A DNA stretch of 64,000 bases from Haladaptatus halobius (GCF_020618475.1 NZ_CP085335.1:930001-994000); one strand, 5' to 3'. Shown: positions 26,827 to 35,044, counted from the first letter of the stretch. Notes: generated by a model from the letters alone, not told the origin. Program-made: numbers and translations.

Positions 26827-27245
26827 CCCGGCGAGCTAGTTTCAGTAACCATGGCAACCCCCTTAAAAGGTGGTTAGCGCACATTTACTCGGTCGCTTTC
26901 ACGAGTATGTGGATGTCGGCGTTCGGGTTGTTTCTGTACGTCGGTGTCGGATTCGTTTTTCTGCGGGTCGGTCGCGGAAGCGCGCAGTACCCGTTCTTAT
27001 CGGTAACTCGTGGCCCGATACTGAACGTCGTCGCCATCGTGTTCGCGGTCTCCGACTGTCTTTCGATGGCTCCTCTCATCGTCGCCACGACGGTTTCGGA
27101 GTTGAAATCGCACCGTTCAGTACGACAATCCGCGAACGTCGTCGTATTGCTAGCGAGTTTCATCGGTTTGGGTTTCGGTATCTCGATACTCAGATACACG
27201 CTTCCGATTACTCTGAAAGTCATCCGTAAACTCACGCCTCTTTGA
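26823..27245 (+). CDS. Hypothetical membrane protein, three helices
   Basis: From a GTG overlapping the permease stop, this frame gives about 140 residues with three hydrophobic helices: MSAFGLFLYVGVGFVFLRVG, NVVAIVFAVSDCLSMAPLIV, and VVLLASFIGLGFGISILRYT. No family is recognised. The start is unsure: ATG at 26907 (MWMSAFGLF) or GTG at 26823 are both possible, and 26817 is another. It may be co-expressed with the permease, but the frames are not otherwise conserved in a way I can check. Treat it as a probable but unproven gene. Confidence 0.45.
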   Translation: MTRRASFSNHGNPLKRWLAHIYSVAFTSMWMSAFGLFLYVGVGFVFLRVGRGSAQYPFLSVTRGPILNVVAIVFAVSDCLSMAPLIVATTVSELKSHRSVRQSANVVVLLASFIGLGFGISILRYTLPITLKVIRKLTPL

Positions 27246-27267
27246 CGAAGGCAGACGACGGAAGCCG

Positions 27268-27426
27268 ATGCTTGCATTTTCAACCATAAGCGACACCCGC
27301 GTAGCCGACGCAATTCGAATCATGCTCTCGGTACTCACCCCCATCCGGTCGGTGCTTCGCTCGGCCATCAACCTCGTCATCGCCATCATCACGCTTCCGC
27401 TTCGAATCCTGCGTCGGCTGCTGTAA
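27268..27426 (+). CDS. Possible small hydrophobic peptide
   Basis: A 52-residue ORF reads MLAFSTISDTRVADAIRIML, then SVLTPIRSVLRSAINLVIAI and ITLPLRILRRLL. Its C-terminal half could form an amphipathic or membrane-associated helix with basic residues at the end. The inner ATG at 27322 would give 34 residues. No promoter or ribosome site stands out and no family is known to me. It sits before queD with a separate promoter-like element between them. This is a weak call. Confidence 0.3.
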   Translation: MLAFSTISDTRVADAIRIMLSVLTPIRSVLRSAINLVIAIITLPLRILRRLL

Positions 27427-27448
27427 CCGGAACGTTCGCAGTAGCATT

Positions 27449-27458
27449 CTTTAAGTAT
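27449..27458 (+). promoter_or_regulatory. TATA-like box for the queDEC operon
   Basis: The element tctttaagta ends about 21 bases before the ATG of queD at 27479, the distance expected for a leaderless haloarchaeal transcript. No preQ1-type riboswitch aptamer is apparent in the short spacer. Confidence 0.42.
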
Positions 27459-27478
27459 TCTCTCGATAAGCTTCAGGT

Positions 27479-27916
27479 ATGCCTGAGTCTATACTGGAAT
27501 CACCGCCCGAACGAGCCCTTCACATCGGACGCGACCGACCGATTCGCATTAGTTCCGGACACAGACTGCTCCACCACGACGGAAAATGTAGCCGACCGCA
27601 CGGCCACAACTACGAAATCGAGGTGACGGTCGTCGGTGAACTCACGGAGGAAGGGTGGGTCGTCGACAAGGGAGATATTACCGCAGTCATCTCCGAGTGG
27701 GATCATCGGTTCCTGCTGGAGATGGGCGACCCACTCGTCGAAGCGTTCGAGCGGAGCGGCGATTCGGACGCCATCGTCCTCTTCGACGCGCCGCCGACGG
27801 CGGAGGTGATGAGCATCGAACTCGAACGCCGACTCCGCAAGGAACTGCCGGACACGGTCTCCGATATCGCAGTACGGGTCAGCGAAACCGCGGAACTCTG
27901 TGGCGCCCCCGTCTGA
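27479..27916 (+). CDS. queD: 6-carboxy-5,6,7,8-tetrahydropterin synthase
   Basis: A 145-residue QueD/PTPS-family enzyme, which converts dihydroneopterin triphosphate to 6-carboxytetrahydropterin in the 7-deazaguanine pathway. The zinc ligands are visible: SSGHRLLHHDGKCSRPHGHN with the catalytic Cys and the HGH pair. EWDHRFLLEMGDP follows, and the C-terminal half has DAPPTAEVMSIELERRLRK and VRVSETAELCGAPV. It is the first gene of the queD-queE-queC row; queE starts two bases after its stop codon. In archaea the pathway supplies preQ0 for archaeosine in tRNA. Confidence 0.93.
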   Translation: MPESILESPPERALHIGRDRPIRISSGHRLLHHDGKCSRPHGHNYEIEVTVVGELTEEGWVVDKGDITAVISEWDHRFLLEMGDPLVEAFERSGDSDAIVLFDAPPTAEVMSIELERRLRKELPDTVSDIAVRVSETAELCGAPV

Positions 27917-27918
27917 CC

Positions 27919-28689
27919 ATGCCGGTGAACACCGACGTGAAGGCAAAGACTGAGACGGATTCCAGCGACCAGTCGCTCCCCGTCAACGAACTGTTCTACT
28001 CGCTTCAGGGCGAGGGGAAACTTGCTGGCACGCCGAGCGTCTTCGTCCGAACGAGCGGTTGTAACCTCCGGTGTTGGTTCTGCGATTCGTACCACACCTC
28101 GTGGGAACCGACCCACGCTCGGATGACGCTCTCCGAAATCGTCGCGAAGATCGAATCGCACGACGCGAATCACGTCGTCGTCACGGGCGGCGAGCCGTTG
28201 GTTCACGACGACTGCGTCACCCTCCTCGACCGACTCGCAGAGGCGGGCTATCACACGACGGTCGAGACGAACGGTACGATCTTCAGGGACGCGCCCATCG
28301 ACTTGGCGAGCGTCAGCCCGAAACTCGTCTCCTCGACGCCGACCGCGGAAACCGACCCAAAAGGAGACGGCGAGTGGGCGTCGCGCCACGAAGCGCGCCG
28401 AATCGACGTGGAGGAGTTGGCGAAGCTCGTGGACGCCTACGAGACGCAGTTGAAGTTCGTCGTCACGGACGACTCCGACCTGCAAGAGATCGAGAAACTC
28501 GTTTCGAGGGTTCGCGACGCTACCGACACGGCCATCCGAGATACCGATGTGCTCTTGATGCCGGAAGGTGCGACCCGCAACCGATTGGACGAAACCCGCG
28601 AGCGAGTCGCCGAGTTGGCGATGGAGCACGGCTACAGATACACGCCGCGATTGCACGTCGACCTCTGGAACGACGCACCCGGAACCTGA
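27919..28689 (+). CDS. queE: 7-carboxy-7-deazaguanine synthase
   Basis: A 256-residue radical SAM enzyme that converts 6-carboxytetrahydropterin to 7-carboxy-7-deazaguanine. The signature is FYSLQGEGKLAGTPSVFVRT followed by SGCNLRCWFCDSYHTSW, the CxxxCxxC cluster that binds the 4Fe-4S. VVVTGGEPLVHDDCVTLLDR and TVETNGTIFRD are the usual SAM-binding and substrate motifs. The C-terminal part ends with PRLHVDLWNDAPGT. It starts two bases after queD and is followed by queC four bases after its stop, so the three form one operon. Confidence 0.93.
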   Translation: MPVNTDVKAKTETDSSDQSLPVNELFYSLQGEGKLAGTPSVFVRTSGCNLRCWFCDSYHTSWEPTHARMTLSEIVAKIESHDANHVVVTGGEPLVHDDCVTLLDRLAEAGYHTTVETNGTIFRDAPIDLASVSPKLVSSTPTAETDPKGDGEWASRHEARRIDVEELAKLVDAYETQLKFVVTDDSDLQEIEKLVSRVRDATDTAIRDTDVLLMPEGATRNRLDETRERVAELAMEHGYRYTPRLHVDLWNDAPGT

Positions 28690-28693
28690 ACAC

Positions 28694-29425
28694 ATGACAC
28701 GAAAAGAAACGACCGCGATACGAGGAGAGATGGACGAACCGTCGACGCCGAACTGGGCTGTCATCCTCGCTTCGGGCGGCATGGATAGCGCGACTGTGGC
28801 CTACGAAGCCCGCGAGAGGGGGTACGAACCGTACTTCCTGCACACCTCCTACGGCCAACGAACCGAGGGAAAGGAGTTCGACTGTGCCAAACGGCAGGCT
28901 GACGAACTCGATTCCGAGTTCCTCCGCGTCGAGACGAGTCATCTCGCCACCATCGGCGGGTCGAGCCTCACCGACGACGAGATGGCTGTCGAAGACGCGG
29001 ATCTGGAGAGCAACGAGGTGCCGGACACCTACGTCCCGTTTCGGAATGCGAATCTGCTCTCGATGGCGGTCTCCTGTGCGGAGGCGAACGACTGCGACGC
29101 CGTGTTCATTGGCGCGCACAGCGAGGACTTCTCGGGATATCCCGACTGCCGACCCGCGTTCTTCGAGGCGTTCCAGCGGGTCGTCGACGTCGGGACGAAA
29201 CCCGACACGACCGTCGAACTCGTCGCGCCGTTCGTCGAGTGGAGCAAGACCGACATCGCCCAGCGAGGGGTCGACCTCGGCGTTCCCTACGAACATACGT
29301 GGAGTTGCTATCGCGCGTCGGAACCCGCCTGCGGGACCTGTGACGCTTGCGCGTATCGATTGCAGGCGTTCCAGAACGTCGGCGTGCGCGACCCCATCAA
29401 GTACGAGGAGCGCCCCGACTACTGA
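28694..29425 (+). CDS. queC: 7-cyano-7-deazaguanine synthase
   Basis: A 243-residue ATP-dependent enzyme that turns 7-carboxy-7-deazaguanine into preQ0. The PP-loop is VILASGGMDSATVAYEA. The nucleotide motif FLHTSYGQRTEGKEFDCAK and FRNANLLSMAVSCAEAND follow, and the zinc-binding cysteines near the end are visible in CYRASEPACGTCDACAYR. The GMDS in place of the usual GLDS is a minor change. PreQ0 is then inserted into tRNA by archaeal TGT, which is not in this window. Translation start is the ATG at 28694, after the queE stop. Confidence 0.92.
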   Translation: MTRKETTAIRGEMDEPSTPNWAVILASGGMDSATVAYEARERGYEPYFLHTSYGQRTEGKEFDCAKRQADELDSEFLRVETSHLATIGGSSLTDDEMAVEDADLESNEVPDTYVPFRNANLLSMAVSCAEANDCDAVFIGAHSEDFSGYPDCRPAFFEAFQRVVDVGTKPDTTVELVAPFVEWSKTDIAQRGVDLGVPYEHTWSCYRASEPACGTCDACAYRLQAFQNVGVRDPIKYEERPDY

Positions 29426-29428
29426 GTA

Positions 29429-30334
29429 TCAGCGTGCGGTCGACGTGACGTAGATTCCGCTGAGAACGACGAAACCACCGAGGACGGTGGCGATTCCCGG
29501 CACTTCGCCGAGGATGGCGAGAGCGAGGAGAGTACTGCCCACGGGTTCGCCGAGAAGGGAGACGCTGACGACGCTCGATTCGACGTACTTCAACGCCCAG
29601 TTGATGACCGTGTGGCCGAAGATACCCGGTCCGACGGCCATGCCGAGAAACAGAAGCCATTCGGTCGGTCGATAGGCGGTGAGCGCGACGGTCGCGTCGC
29701 CCGCCAGCGCGACGCCGAACAGGACGACGGTGCAGACGCCGTACACGACGGTCACGTACGGAACGAGCGAGACACGCTGGCGGAGCGACCGCCCCGCGAG
29801 GACGTACCCCGCCGCCGCGATTGCCCCCACAACCGCGAGTGCATTTCCGTAGAGCGGATTATCCCCGGTGACTGCGGCACCCGAAAGCAGGCCGCCGAAC
29901 GACATCGCAACCATTCCGACGAGCGCGACGAGGATACCGACCATCGTTCGACGGGTGACTCGCTCGTCAAGCAGCGCCCACGCGCCGAACGCGACGAACA
30001 GCGGTTGCGACTGCACGAGCGTCACGGAGGCGGCGACCGTCGTCCACTCCAGACTCTCGAACCACGTGACGAAGTGGCAGGCGAGCGCGCCGCCGGTGAC
30101 GATAGCGATGAGGAAGTCCCGGCGCGAGAAGGTTCGGAGGTCGGCCCGATAGCGCGTGACGGCGAGCGGCGCGAGCAGGAGCGTTGTGAAGAGCACCCGG
30201 TAGAACGCCTTGATGATGCTGGGCGCGTCGCTCAGTTCGATGAGGATGGCGCTCGTGCTCACGGCGACGATGGCGACGGCGAGGGCGACCATCGGGGGAA
30301 CTTCGTCTTCGACCCGCTCGACCACGTGAAACAT
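29429..30334 (-). CDS. EamA/DMT family transporter
   Basis: A 301-residue integral membrane protein with about ten helices in two EamA repeats: the first has PPMVALAVAIVAVSTSAILI and APSIIKAFYRVLFTTLLLAP; the second has LYGNALAVVGAIAAAGYVLA and ends with LGGFVVLSGIYVTSTAR. The motif LLGEPVGSTLLALAILGEVP is the second-repeat signature. It probably exports a metabolite, identity unknown. It converges on queC, three bases away from its stop. The start is the ATG at 30334; a GTG three bases upstream gives a one-residue longer form. Confidence 0.86.
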   Translation of the reverse strand: MFHVVERVEDEVPPMVALAVAIVAVSTSAILIELSDAPSIIKAFYRVLFTTLLLAPLAVTRYRADLRTFSRRDFLIAIVTGGALACHFVTWFESLEWTTVAASVTLVQSQPLFVAFGAWALLDERVTRRTMVGILVALVGMVAMSFGGLLSGAAVTGDNPLYGNALAVVGAIAAAGYVLAGRSLRQRVSLVPYVTVVYGVCTVVLFGVALAGDATVALTAYRPTEWLLFLGMAVGPGIFGHTVINWALKYVESSVVSVSLLGEPVGSTLLALAILGEVPGIATVLGGFVVLSGIYVTSTAR

Positions 30335-30412
30335 CACTCGTCAGGGACTGGTTTCGGCATCTGATTTAAAGTTCCGGGTGACGTCCGCAACGCACTCCCG
30401 GTTCCTATCCCG

Positions 30413-31099
30413 TCACAACGGAATTCGAAGCCACGAGAGCCAGTCGACCACCGTCTCCGGGCGAACGAGCGGGTCGTGAAGCACCAGCCAATCGAGGAGG
30501 ACGAGACCGAGTCCGTGTGCGACGACGGAGGGTAGCAACGAATCGCAGTCGTAGTCCACCGCGCCGAAGAGCACGTCGGTCGGTCCCGAGAGAAGGAGTT
30601 CGATGGGTGGTTTGCCGAGGTGGTGGAGGGCGTACACGATCGGGCTGATGAACACGCTCTTGAACCCAACTTTCCGCACGCCGACGCAGAGCAGACCGCG
30701 GTAGTACGTCTCCGCGGCGACGACGACGGCGAACTGCTTTGCGGCGTGCGGGAGGAAACTCCCGAGTTCGGCGGTCGTGCTCCACATCGGATAGTAGGTT
30801 CGAATCGACGGGAGCGACGACCCGACGACGTAGAACGGAACCACGAACGCCGCGAGAACGACCGTGTTGCGGATCGCTTTGCGGTCGATTCGATAGCCGA
30901 GATGGCGTCCGTGGGTCACCGCCAGCACACCCGGAATCGCCACGTACAGCGTCACGTCGCGGATGACCCGCGCGTTCAAACTGTTGCGCGGAATCTCCCA
31001 CCATGACCACGCGACCGTCAGCGCCGCACCGACGAGCAGCGATAACTGCACCCACGTCAGCCCGAACGTCCGCCCTTCGACCGACCGGGCGACGTTCAC
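30413..31099 (-). CDS. CPBP-family intramembrane metalloprotease-like protein
   Basis: A 228-residue protein with about six membrane helices. The CPBP (Abi) motif region is present as AVVVAAETYYRGLLCVGVRK, where the family usually has EExxxR: here the first Glu is replaced by Ala and only ExxxR remains. The second motif is VYALHHLGKPPIEL and the third region SLLPSVVAHGLGLVLLDWLV. CPBP proteases cleave within the membrane, e.g. in prenyl protein maturation or immunity. The missing glutamate could mean reduced or altered activity. The start overlaps the stop of the DUF5789 gene by four bases. Confidence 0.72.
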   Translation of the reverse strand: MNVARSVEGRTFGLTWVQLSLLVGAALTVAWSWWEIPRNSLNARVIRDVTLYVAIPGVLAVTHGRHLGYRIDRKAIRNTVVLAAFVVPFYVVGSSLPSIRTYYPMWSTTAELGSFLPHAAKQFAVVVAAETYYRGLLCVGVRKVGFKSVFISPIVYALHHLGKPPIELLLSGPTDVLFGAVDYDCDSLLPSVVAHGLGLVLLDWLVLHDPLVRPETVVDWLSWLRIPL

Positions 31100-31386
31100 G
31101 AATCGTCTGCGGTCGGAACCGGCCCCGTGCCGCCGGCGTCCCGAACCTCCCGCGTGAACTCGTGTTCGCTCTGGAAGTACGTCTCGTCCACGTCTTCGAG
31201 TACGTCCGAGAGTTTCCGCGGGCCGTCGGGGGTTCGAACCGTCTGGTCGCCGACCTTCCGAACTATCTCGCTCTTCTGAATCGGCCAGAACAGTCGGGAG
31301 GAGAGGCGCGCGACCGGCGCGCCCTCGACGCGCTCTCGCTCGCCGAGTTCGACGGCGGGGCCCTCGTCTTCGTTGTCGTCAGCCAT
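31096..31386 (-). CDS. DUF5789 family protein
   Basis: A 96-residue acidic, soluble protein beginning MADDNEDEGPAVELGERERV. The core FWPIQKSEIVRKVGDQTVRT and PDGPRKLSDVLEDVDETYF matches the haloarchaeal DUF5789 family as I remember it. No function is known. Its stop codon overlaps the first bases of the CPBP-type protein gene, which suggests translational coupling and perhaps a joint role. Upstream lies a long non-coding stretch, so its promoter must lie there. Confidence 0.72.
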   Translation of the reverse strand: MADDNEDEGPAVELGERERVEGAPVARLSSRLFWPIQKSEIVRKVGDQTVRTPDGPRKLSDVLEDVDETYFQSEHEFTREVRDAGGTGPVPTADDS

Positions 31387-31542
31387 ACTCGCCCGTTTGA
31401 CACCCCGGGGATTAGGCTTTTCGACACGGCCTTTTGCTGCGGTCGGGTGCTGAGACGAGCGCCGCGCGTCGCTCGTCTCGGCCTGCCTCCCTGGCAAAAG
31501 CTCGACCAAAAGCGCTCCTCACCCCTTCGGGGGTTCGTCGGC

Positions 31543-31565
31543 CCGGAAAATCTTCGATTTTCCGG
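31543..31565. repeat. Perfect 10-bp hairpin
   Basis: The arms ccggaaaatc and gattttccgg flank a loop of ttc. The stem is perfect and GC-capped at the base and A/T in the middle. It would serve as a terminator only if followed by a T run, which is not evident on either strand, so I list it as a structured repeat. Confidence 0.6.
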
Positions 31566-31644
31566 TGAGTGGGCTAGCCTCTGGCGGTTGTGTTACCTGC
31601 CACAGCGCGGCGACAAGCCGACCAATCGCTTTCAGGACGCATCA

Positions 31645-31683
31645 GGGAGCAGGCTGAGCCAGTGGTCGGCAAAGCCTGCTCCC
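31645..31683. repeat. Perfect 11-bp inverted repeat
   Basis: The arms gggagcaggct and agcctgctccc are exact reverse complements around a 17-base loop. This is strong for chance and lies in the middle of the otherwise unexplained intergenic stretch. Confidence 0.6.
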
Positions 31684-31761
31684 ACGCGCGGAGGACTGGG
31701 GCCTCGCGGCTCGTCGTGCGATGGTCGCACAACGAACCGCATTGCGGTTGCGGTATTTTGC

Positions 31762-31834
31762 CCTAGCGACTCCTGCTGTGCAGTGCTGGTTTCAGCAACT
31801 CCCGCGGTGTGGTGGCTGAACCTAGCGACTCCTG
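31762..31834 (+). repeat. 14-base direct repeat pair
   Basis: The sequence cctagcgactcctg occurs at 31762-31775 and 31821-31834, 59 bases apart; the intervening text has a degraded copy (agcaactcccgcggtg). The spacing and surrounding ctgctgtg/cgtggcgg-type sequence suggest an old tandem array. No link to a known repeat family is made. Confidence 0.5.
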
Positions 31835-32032
31835 CGTGGCGGTATCGGCCTTAGTAGTTGGGTCGGAACGAACCACTCAGATTCGGTCGAAACCGAGCAA
31901 ATCAATAACTAATTTGACCGATCGAAGACGCCGCCACAGCACTCTTTTTAGTGCCGATTTCGTGCCGAACCGTCCTCTTCGTGATAATTGTCTGACGCAG
32001 TAGTTTAGTAGGTGGCCTTCAATGACGGATAC

Positions 32033-32846
32033 ATGACAAGCCTCGGGGAAACCTACGAAGGGCGCGACGGGGTCAAGAAGCGCCCGAAGCGCCTCTACCT
32101 CGGCGTCGGCCTGTTTCTCGCCGGGTCTCTGCTCGTCGTCGTCGCCATCCTCGCGGCGACGACGAGCCTCTTTTCGGCGGTCGGCTTGGACGTCTACGGC
32201 CCTCGAAAGCTCGCGGGCATCACAGCCGGTTTGGGCGTTCCGGCGGTGTTCGTCGGCATCTTCGCCGTCCTCCCGGCGACGAGCAACCGCGTCCGCGCGG
32301 CGGCGGCCATCGGATCGAGCATCTCCGTCCCTCGGCGTCGGGATGTTCTGGTACGCCTATCCGCTCCACTGGGCCCAACACGGCGAACACCTCACCTTCC
32401 CTGTCGTCGCGGTCTACTTCCTCGGCCTCGTCGTCACGTTCTGGTGTCTGTTCACCGCCGTCGTGAACTTCAAGACGCGCAACGACCCCGGCGGAACCGT
32501 CACGATGGAGGTCACGCGCAAGGGCGAGACGAAGGTCGTGGAGGTCGAACGCTCGCGCGGATTCGGCAGCATCGGCGTCTTCGGCGACCAACCGGACGGC
32601 GAGATCGGCGCGGCGAGCGACCCTGTGAGCGACGGAGGTGCGACGAACGACGACATCACCTCGCCGATCTCCCCGCAACGCGAACGACCGCCCGAAACGA
32701 CAGCCACGGCGACCGACACATACTGCGGGAACTGCGCCCACTTCGATTACGTCCGCACCGACGACGGGATGACCCCCTACTGCGGTCTCTACGACCGGCG
32801 GATGACCGATATGGACGCCTGCGACCGGTGGACGCCGAATCGCTGA
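32033..32846 (+). pseudogene. DUF7139-like membrane protein with zinc-type C-terminus, frameshifted
   Basis: Joined frames give about 270 residues. The N-terminal half begins MTSLGETYEGRDGVKKRPKR and has membrane helices LYLGVGLFLAGSLLVVVAIL, ITAGLGVPAVFVGIFAVLP and, after the shift, YPLHWAQHGEHLTF followed by VYFLGLVVTFWCLFTAVVNF. A soluble part follows (TRKGETKVVEVERSRGFG) and ends in a Cys-rich motif, YCGNCAHFDY then YCGLYDRRMTDMDACDRW. The frame changes at CCC (32329-32331): removing one C joins SSIS to VLGVGMFWYAY. It resembles haloarchaeal DUF7139 proteins, which I recall only as a name. A tagtttagta element ends about 22 bases before the ATG. Confidence 0.68.
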
Positions 32847-32870
32847 CGCCGACCATCGACCGCTAACGCC

Positions 32871-33305
32871 TCACCGTCGGATTTCTTCGAGCGTCCGTTC
32901 GACCGACGCCCAGTGGCTCCCCTTCCAGAACCGTTTTCCGCAGTCTCGACACCGCCAGACCGTTTTCTCGTCGGGCGCGTGGTCGGGTTGCCGACCCGCT
33001 TCGCGCACCAACGTCCCGTTACAGTCCGAGCACCGAGCGGGTTCGGAGAGCGAGAGGTCGAGACCTCGACCTCGGAGTTCTCGCAGTTGGTCGGTCACGT
33101 CGAGCGATTCGACGAGGATGGAATCGTCGGTTCGCGCCGCCAACTCCTCGTCCCGCGTCACGAGCGTCCGGCCCTCCTCTCGCGTCATTTCGAGAATCGC
33201 GTCGTCGTCCTCGATACCCCTGTCGAGGGCGTAAGCCGCGTCGTACCCGCACATCCGGAGGTAGGTCGTGAGCTTTCCCAACATCACGTCGAGAAAGAGG
33301 GCCAT
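32871..33305 (-). CDS. Mut7-C (PIN-like) RNase domain protein with zinc ribbon
   Basis: A 144-residue protein. The N-terminal ~90 residues have the Mut7-C PIN-fold pattern: FLDVMLGKLTTYLRMCGYDA, DRGIEDDDAILEMTREEGRT and LVTRDEELAARTDDS, whose aspartates would hold catalytic metal. A treble-clef type zinc motif follows, CSDCNGTLV and CRDCGKRFWKGSHW. The family is thought to have RNase activity. Its start codon overlaps the stop codon of polX by one base, so it is the third gene of a DUF5788-polX-Mut7-C operon, a combination that hints at nucleic-acid maintenance. Confidence 0.82.
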   Translation of the reverse strand: MALFLDVMLGKLTTYLRMCGYDAAYALDRGIEDDDAILEMTREEGRTLVTRDEELAARTDDSILVESLDVTDQLRELRGRGLDLSLSEPARCSDCNGTLVREAGRQPDHAPDEKTVWRCRDCGKRFWKGSHWASVERTLEEIRR

Positions 33306-35044
33306 CAGTGGCAGAACTCCCGAAGGCCCTCTGCGTCGCGGGTGTTGAGCACGTCACCGGCCTCGGCCCACCCGCGTCGGGCGGTGTGAATCCCGTACCG
33401 GACGTTTCGGTACTCGCCGGGGCTGTGGGCGTCCGTATCGATGGCGACGGACGCACCCTCTTCGACCGCGACCTGCACCGCCGCCCCCCAGAGGTCGAGG
33501 CGGTGCGTGTTGCTGTTGATTTCGAGTGCGACGCCGTGTTCCGCGGCGGCTTTCGCCACCTCGCGCACGTCGAAATCGACGCCGGGGCGTTGGTTGATGA
33601 GGCGACCGCTCGGGTGGCCGAGTACGTCGACGCTCGGGTGTTCGATGGCCCGAACCAGGCGTTCCGTCGCGTCTCCGTTGAGTCCGCTGTGCGGCGAGGC
33701 GATCACGACGTCCAAGTCGGCCAGCACGTCGTCCGCGACGCTGATTCCCCCCTCCGCGTCGATGTTCGCCTCTACGCCGGCGAACACGTCGATCGGCGCG
33801 TCTTCCGCGACCGTTCGAATCGCTTCCATCTGCTCGCGGAGTTCGTCGTCCGAGAGGCCGACGCCGCCGACCATCCCCGGCCCGGTCGCGTGGTCGGAGA
33901 CGGCGATGTAATCGAGACCGAACTCGGCGGCCCCGTCGACCATCTCTTCGACGGTGTAGCCCCCGTCAGACCAGTCCGTGTGGAGGTGGAGATCGCCGCG
34001 AACGTCGCCCTCTTCGACGAGATCCGGAAGCTCTCCGGCGACCGCGGCGTCGATTTCACCCCTGTCTTCGCGCATCTCGGGTGCTATCAACGGCAGGCCG
34101 AGCGCGTCGTACATGCTCTCTTCCGTCTCGCCGGCGATTCGCTCGCCGACTCGCTGGCCCGCGTCGGGGTCGTCCACCTCTGAAACGTCGAACACCCCGT
34201 ACTCGTTCACCTTCAGGTCGCGTTCGATGGCGTAGTTCCGCAGGGTGATGTTGTGGTTCTTGCTCCCGGTGAAATACTGCAACGCGCTCCCGAACTCCTC
34301 GGGCGCGATGGCCCGGAGGTCGATACGCACGTCCGAGACGCGGATGGCGGCCTTGTCGGTGCCCGCCTCGATGACCTCCGTCGCGCGTTCCCAGTCGGTG
34401 AAAGCATCCACGACCGCCTGCTTGTCCTCGCTCTCCGCCAGCACGTCCACGTCGCCGATGGTCTCGCGCCAGCGCCGCAGGGAACCCGCGAGTTCGCAGC
34501 GTCCGACGCTCGGCACGTCGGCGAAGAACGCGAGCACCTGTTCGCCCACCGGCCGGGCGTCGCCGAGCAGTTGCCGACCGCGAACGGTGCGGGCGAACTC
34601 GATTCCGTCGAGAATGTTCTGTTCGGTCTTCTGCCCGTACCCCTTGAGTTCTTGGATCTCCCCGTCGCGGGCGGCCTCCTCCAAGTCGTCCAGTGTCTCG
34701 ACGCCGAGTTCGTGGTAGAGGTCGCCGACAGTCTTCGGCCCGACGCCTTCGACGCGGGTCAGTTCCTCCATCCGGACGGGTAGCTTCTCGCGCTCCTCTT
34801 CGAGCGCCTCTATCTCGCCCGTCTCGAAGTACTCGACTACCTTCCCGGCGATGGAGTCGCCGACCTGCGGAATCCGTCCGACTTCGGCCGGGCCGCCCGC
34901 CGCCATCTCCTCGATATCCTCGGGGTAGTCCCGGATGTTGTCCGCGGCCCGGCGGTAGGCTTGGGGTTTGTACCCTACGTCCTGCGCTTCCAGTAGGTTC
35001 GCGTACTCCTCGAACAGGTCGGAAATTTCGGCGTTTCTGCTCAT
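33305..35044 (-). CDS. polX: DNA polymerase/3'-5' exonuclease PolX
   Basis: A 579-residue family X polymerase with a PHP domain. N-terminal 8-kDa and HhH regions include VEGVGPKTVGDLYHELGVET. The polymerase palm has GSLRRWRETIGDVDVLAES with the catalytic Asp pair, and FTGSKNHNITLRNYAIERDL. The C-terminal PHP part starts GDLHLHTDWSDGGYTVEEMV and continues DYIAVSDHATGPGM, VFAGVEANIDAEG and IASPHSGLNG, giving 3'-5' exonuclease activity. It functions in base-excision-type repair synthesis. Its ATG overlaps the DUF5788 stop by four bases, and its stop overlaps the Mut7-C start. Confidence 0.93.
   Translation of the reverse strand: MSRNAEISDLFEEYANLLEAQDVGYKPQAYRRAADNIRDYPEDIEEMAAGGPAEVGRIPQVGDSIAGKVVEYFETGEIEALEEEREKLPVRMEELTRVEGVGPKTVGDLYHELGVETLDDLEEAARDGEIQELKGYGQKTEQNILDGIEFARTVRGRQLLGDARPVGEQVLAFFADVPSVGRCELAGSLRRWRETIGDVDVLAESEDKQAVVDAFTDWERATEVIEAGTDKAAIRVSDVRIDLRAIAPEEFGSALQYFTGSKNHNITLRNYAIERDLKVNEYGVFDVSEVDDPDAGQRVGERIAGETEESMYDALGLPLIAPEMREDRGEIDAAVAGELPDLVEEGDVRGDLHLHTDWSDGGYTVEEMVDGAAEFGLDYIAVSDHATGPGMVGGVGLSDDELREQMEAIRTVAEDAPIDVFAGVEANIDAEGGISVADDVLADLDVVIASPHSGLNGDATERLVRAIEHPSVDVLGHPSGRLINQRPGVDFDVREVAKAAAEHGVALEINSNTHRLDLWGAAVQVAVEEGASVAIDTDAHSPGEYRNVRYGIHTARRGWAEAGDVLNTRDAEGLREFCH

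Larger units (their letters stand above)
31387..32032. other. Structured intergenic stretch, no gene seen
   Basis: About 645 bases without a credible coding frame. It contains perfect hairpins: 10-bp stem at 31452-31479 (gagacgagcg pairs with cgctcgtctc), 10-bp stem with a 3-nt loop at 31543-31565 (ccggaaaatc with gattttccgg), and an 11-bp stem at 31645-31683 (gggagcaggct with agcctgctccc). A 14-base motif, cctagcgactcctg, is repeated at 31762 and 31821, with a degenerate third copy between. Towards 32000 it becomes A/T-rich (tagtttagta) and holds the promoter of the DUF7139 gene. It may be a non-coding RNA, a cluster of terminators, or an old mobile element; I cannot tell which. Confidence 0.5.

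Noticed and set aside
31387..32032. RNase P RNA or SRP 7S RNA in the structured spacer
   Set aside because: I found none of the conserved core strings such as the GAGGAAAG block of RNase P, and no SRP Alu or S-domain pattern; the stems alone do not support it.
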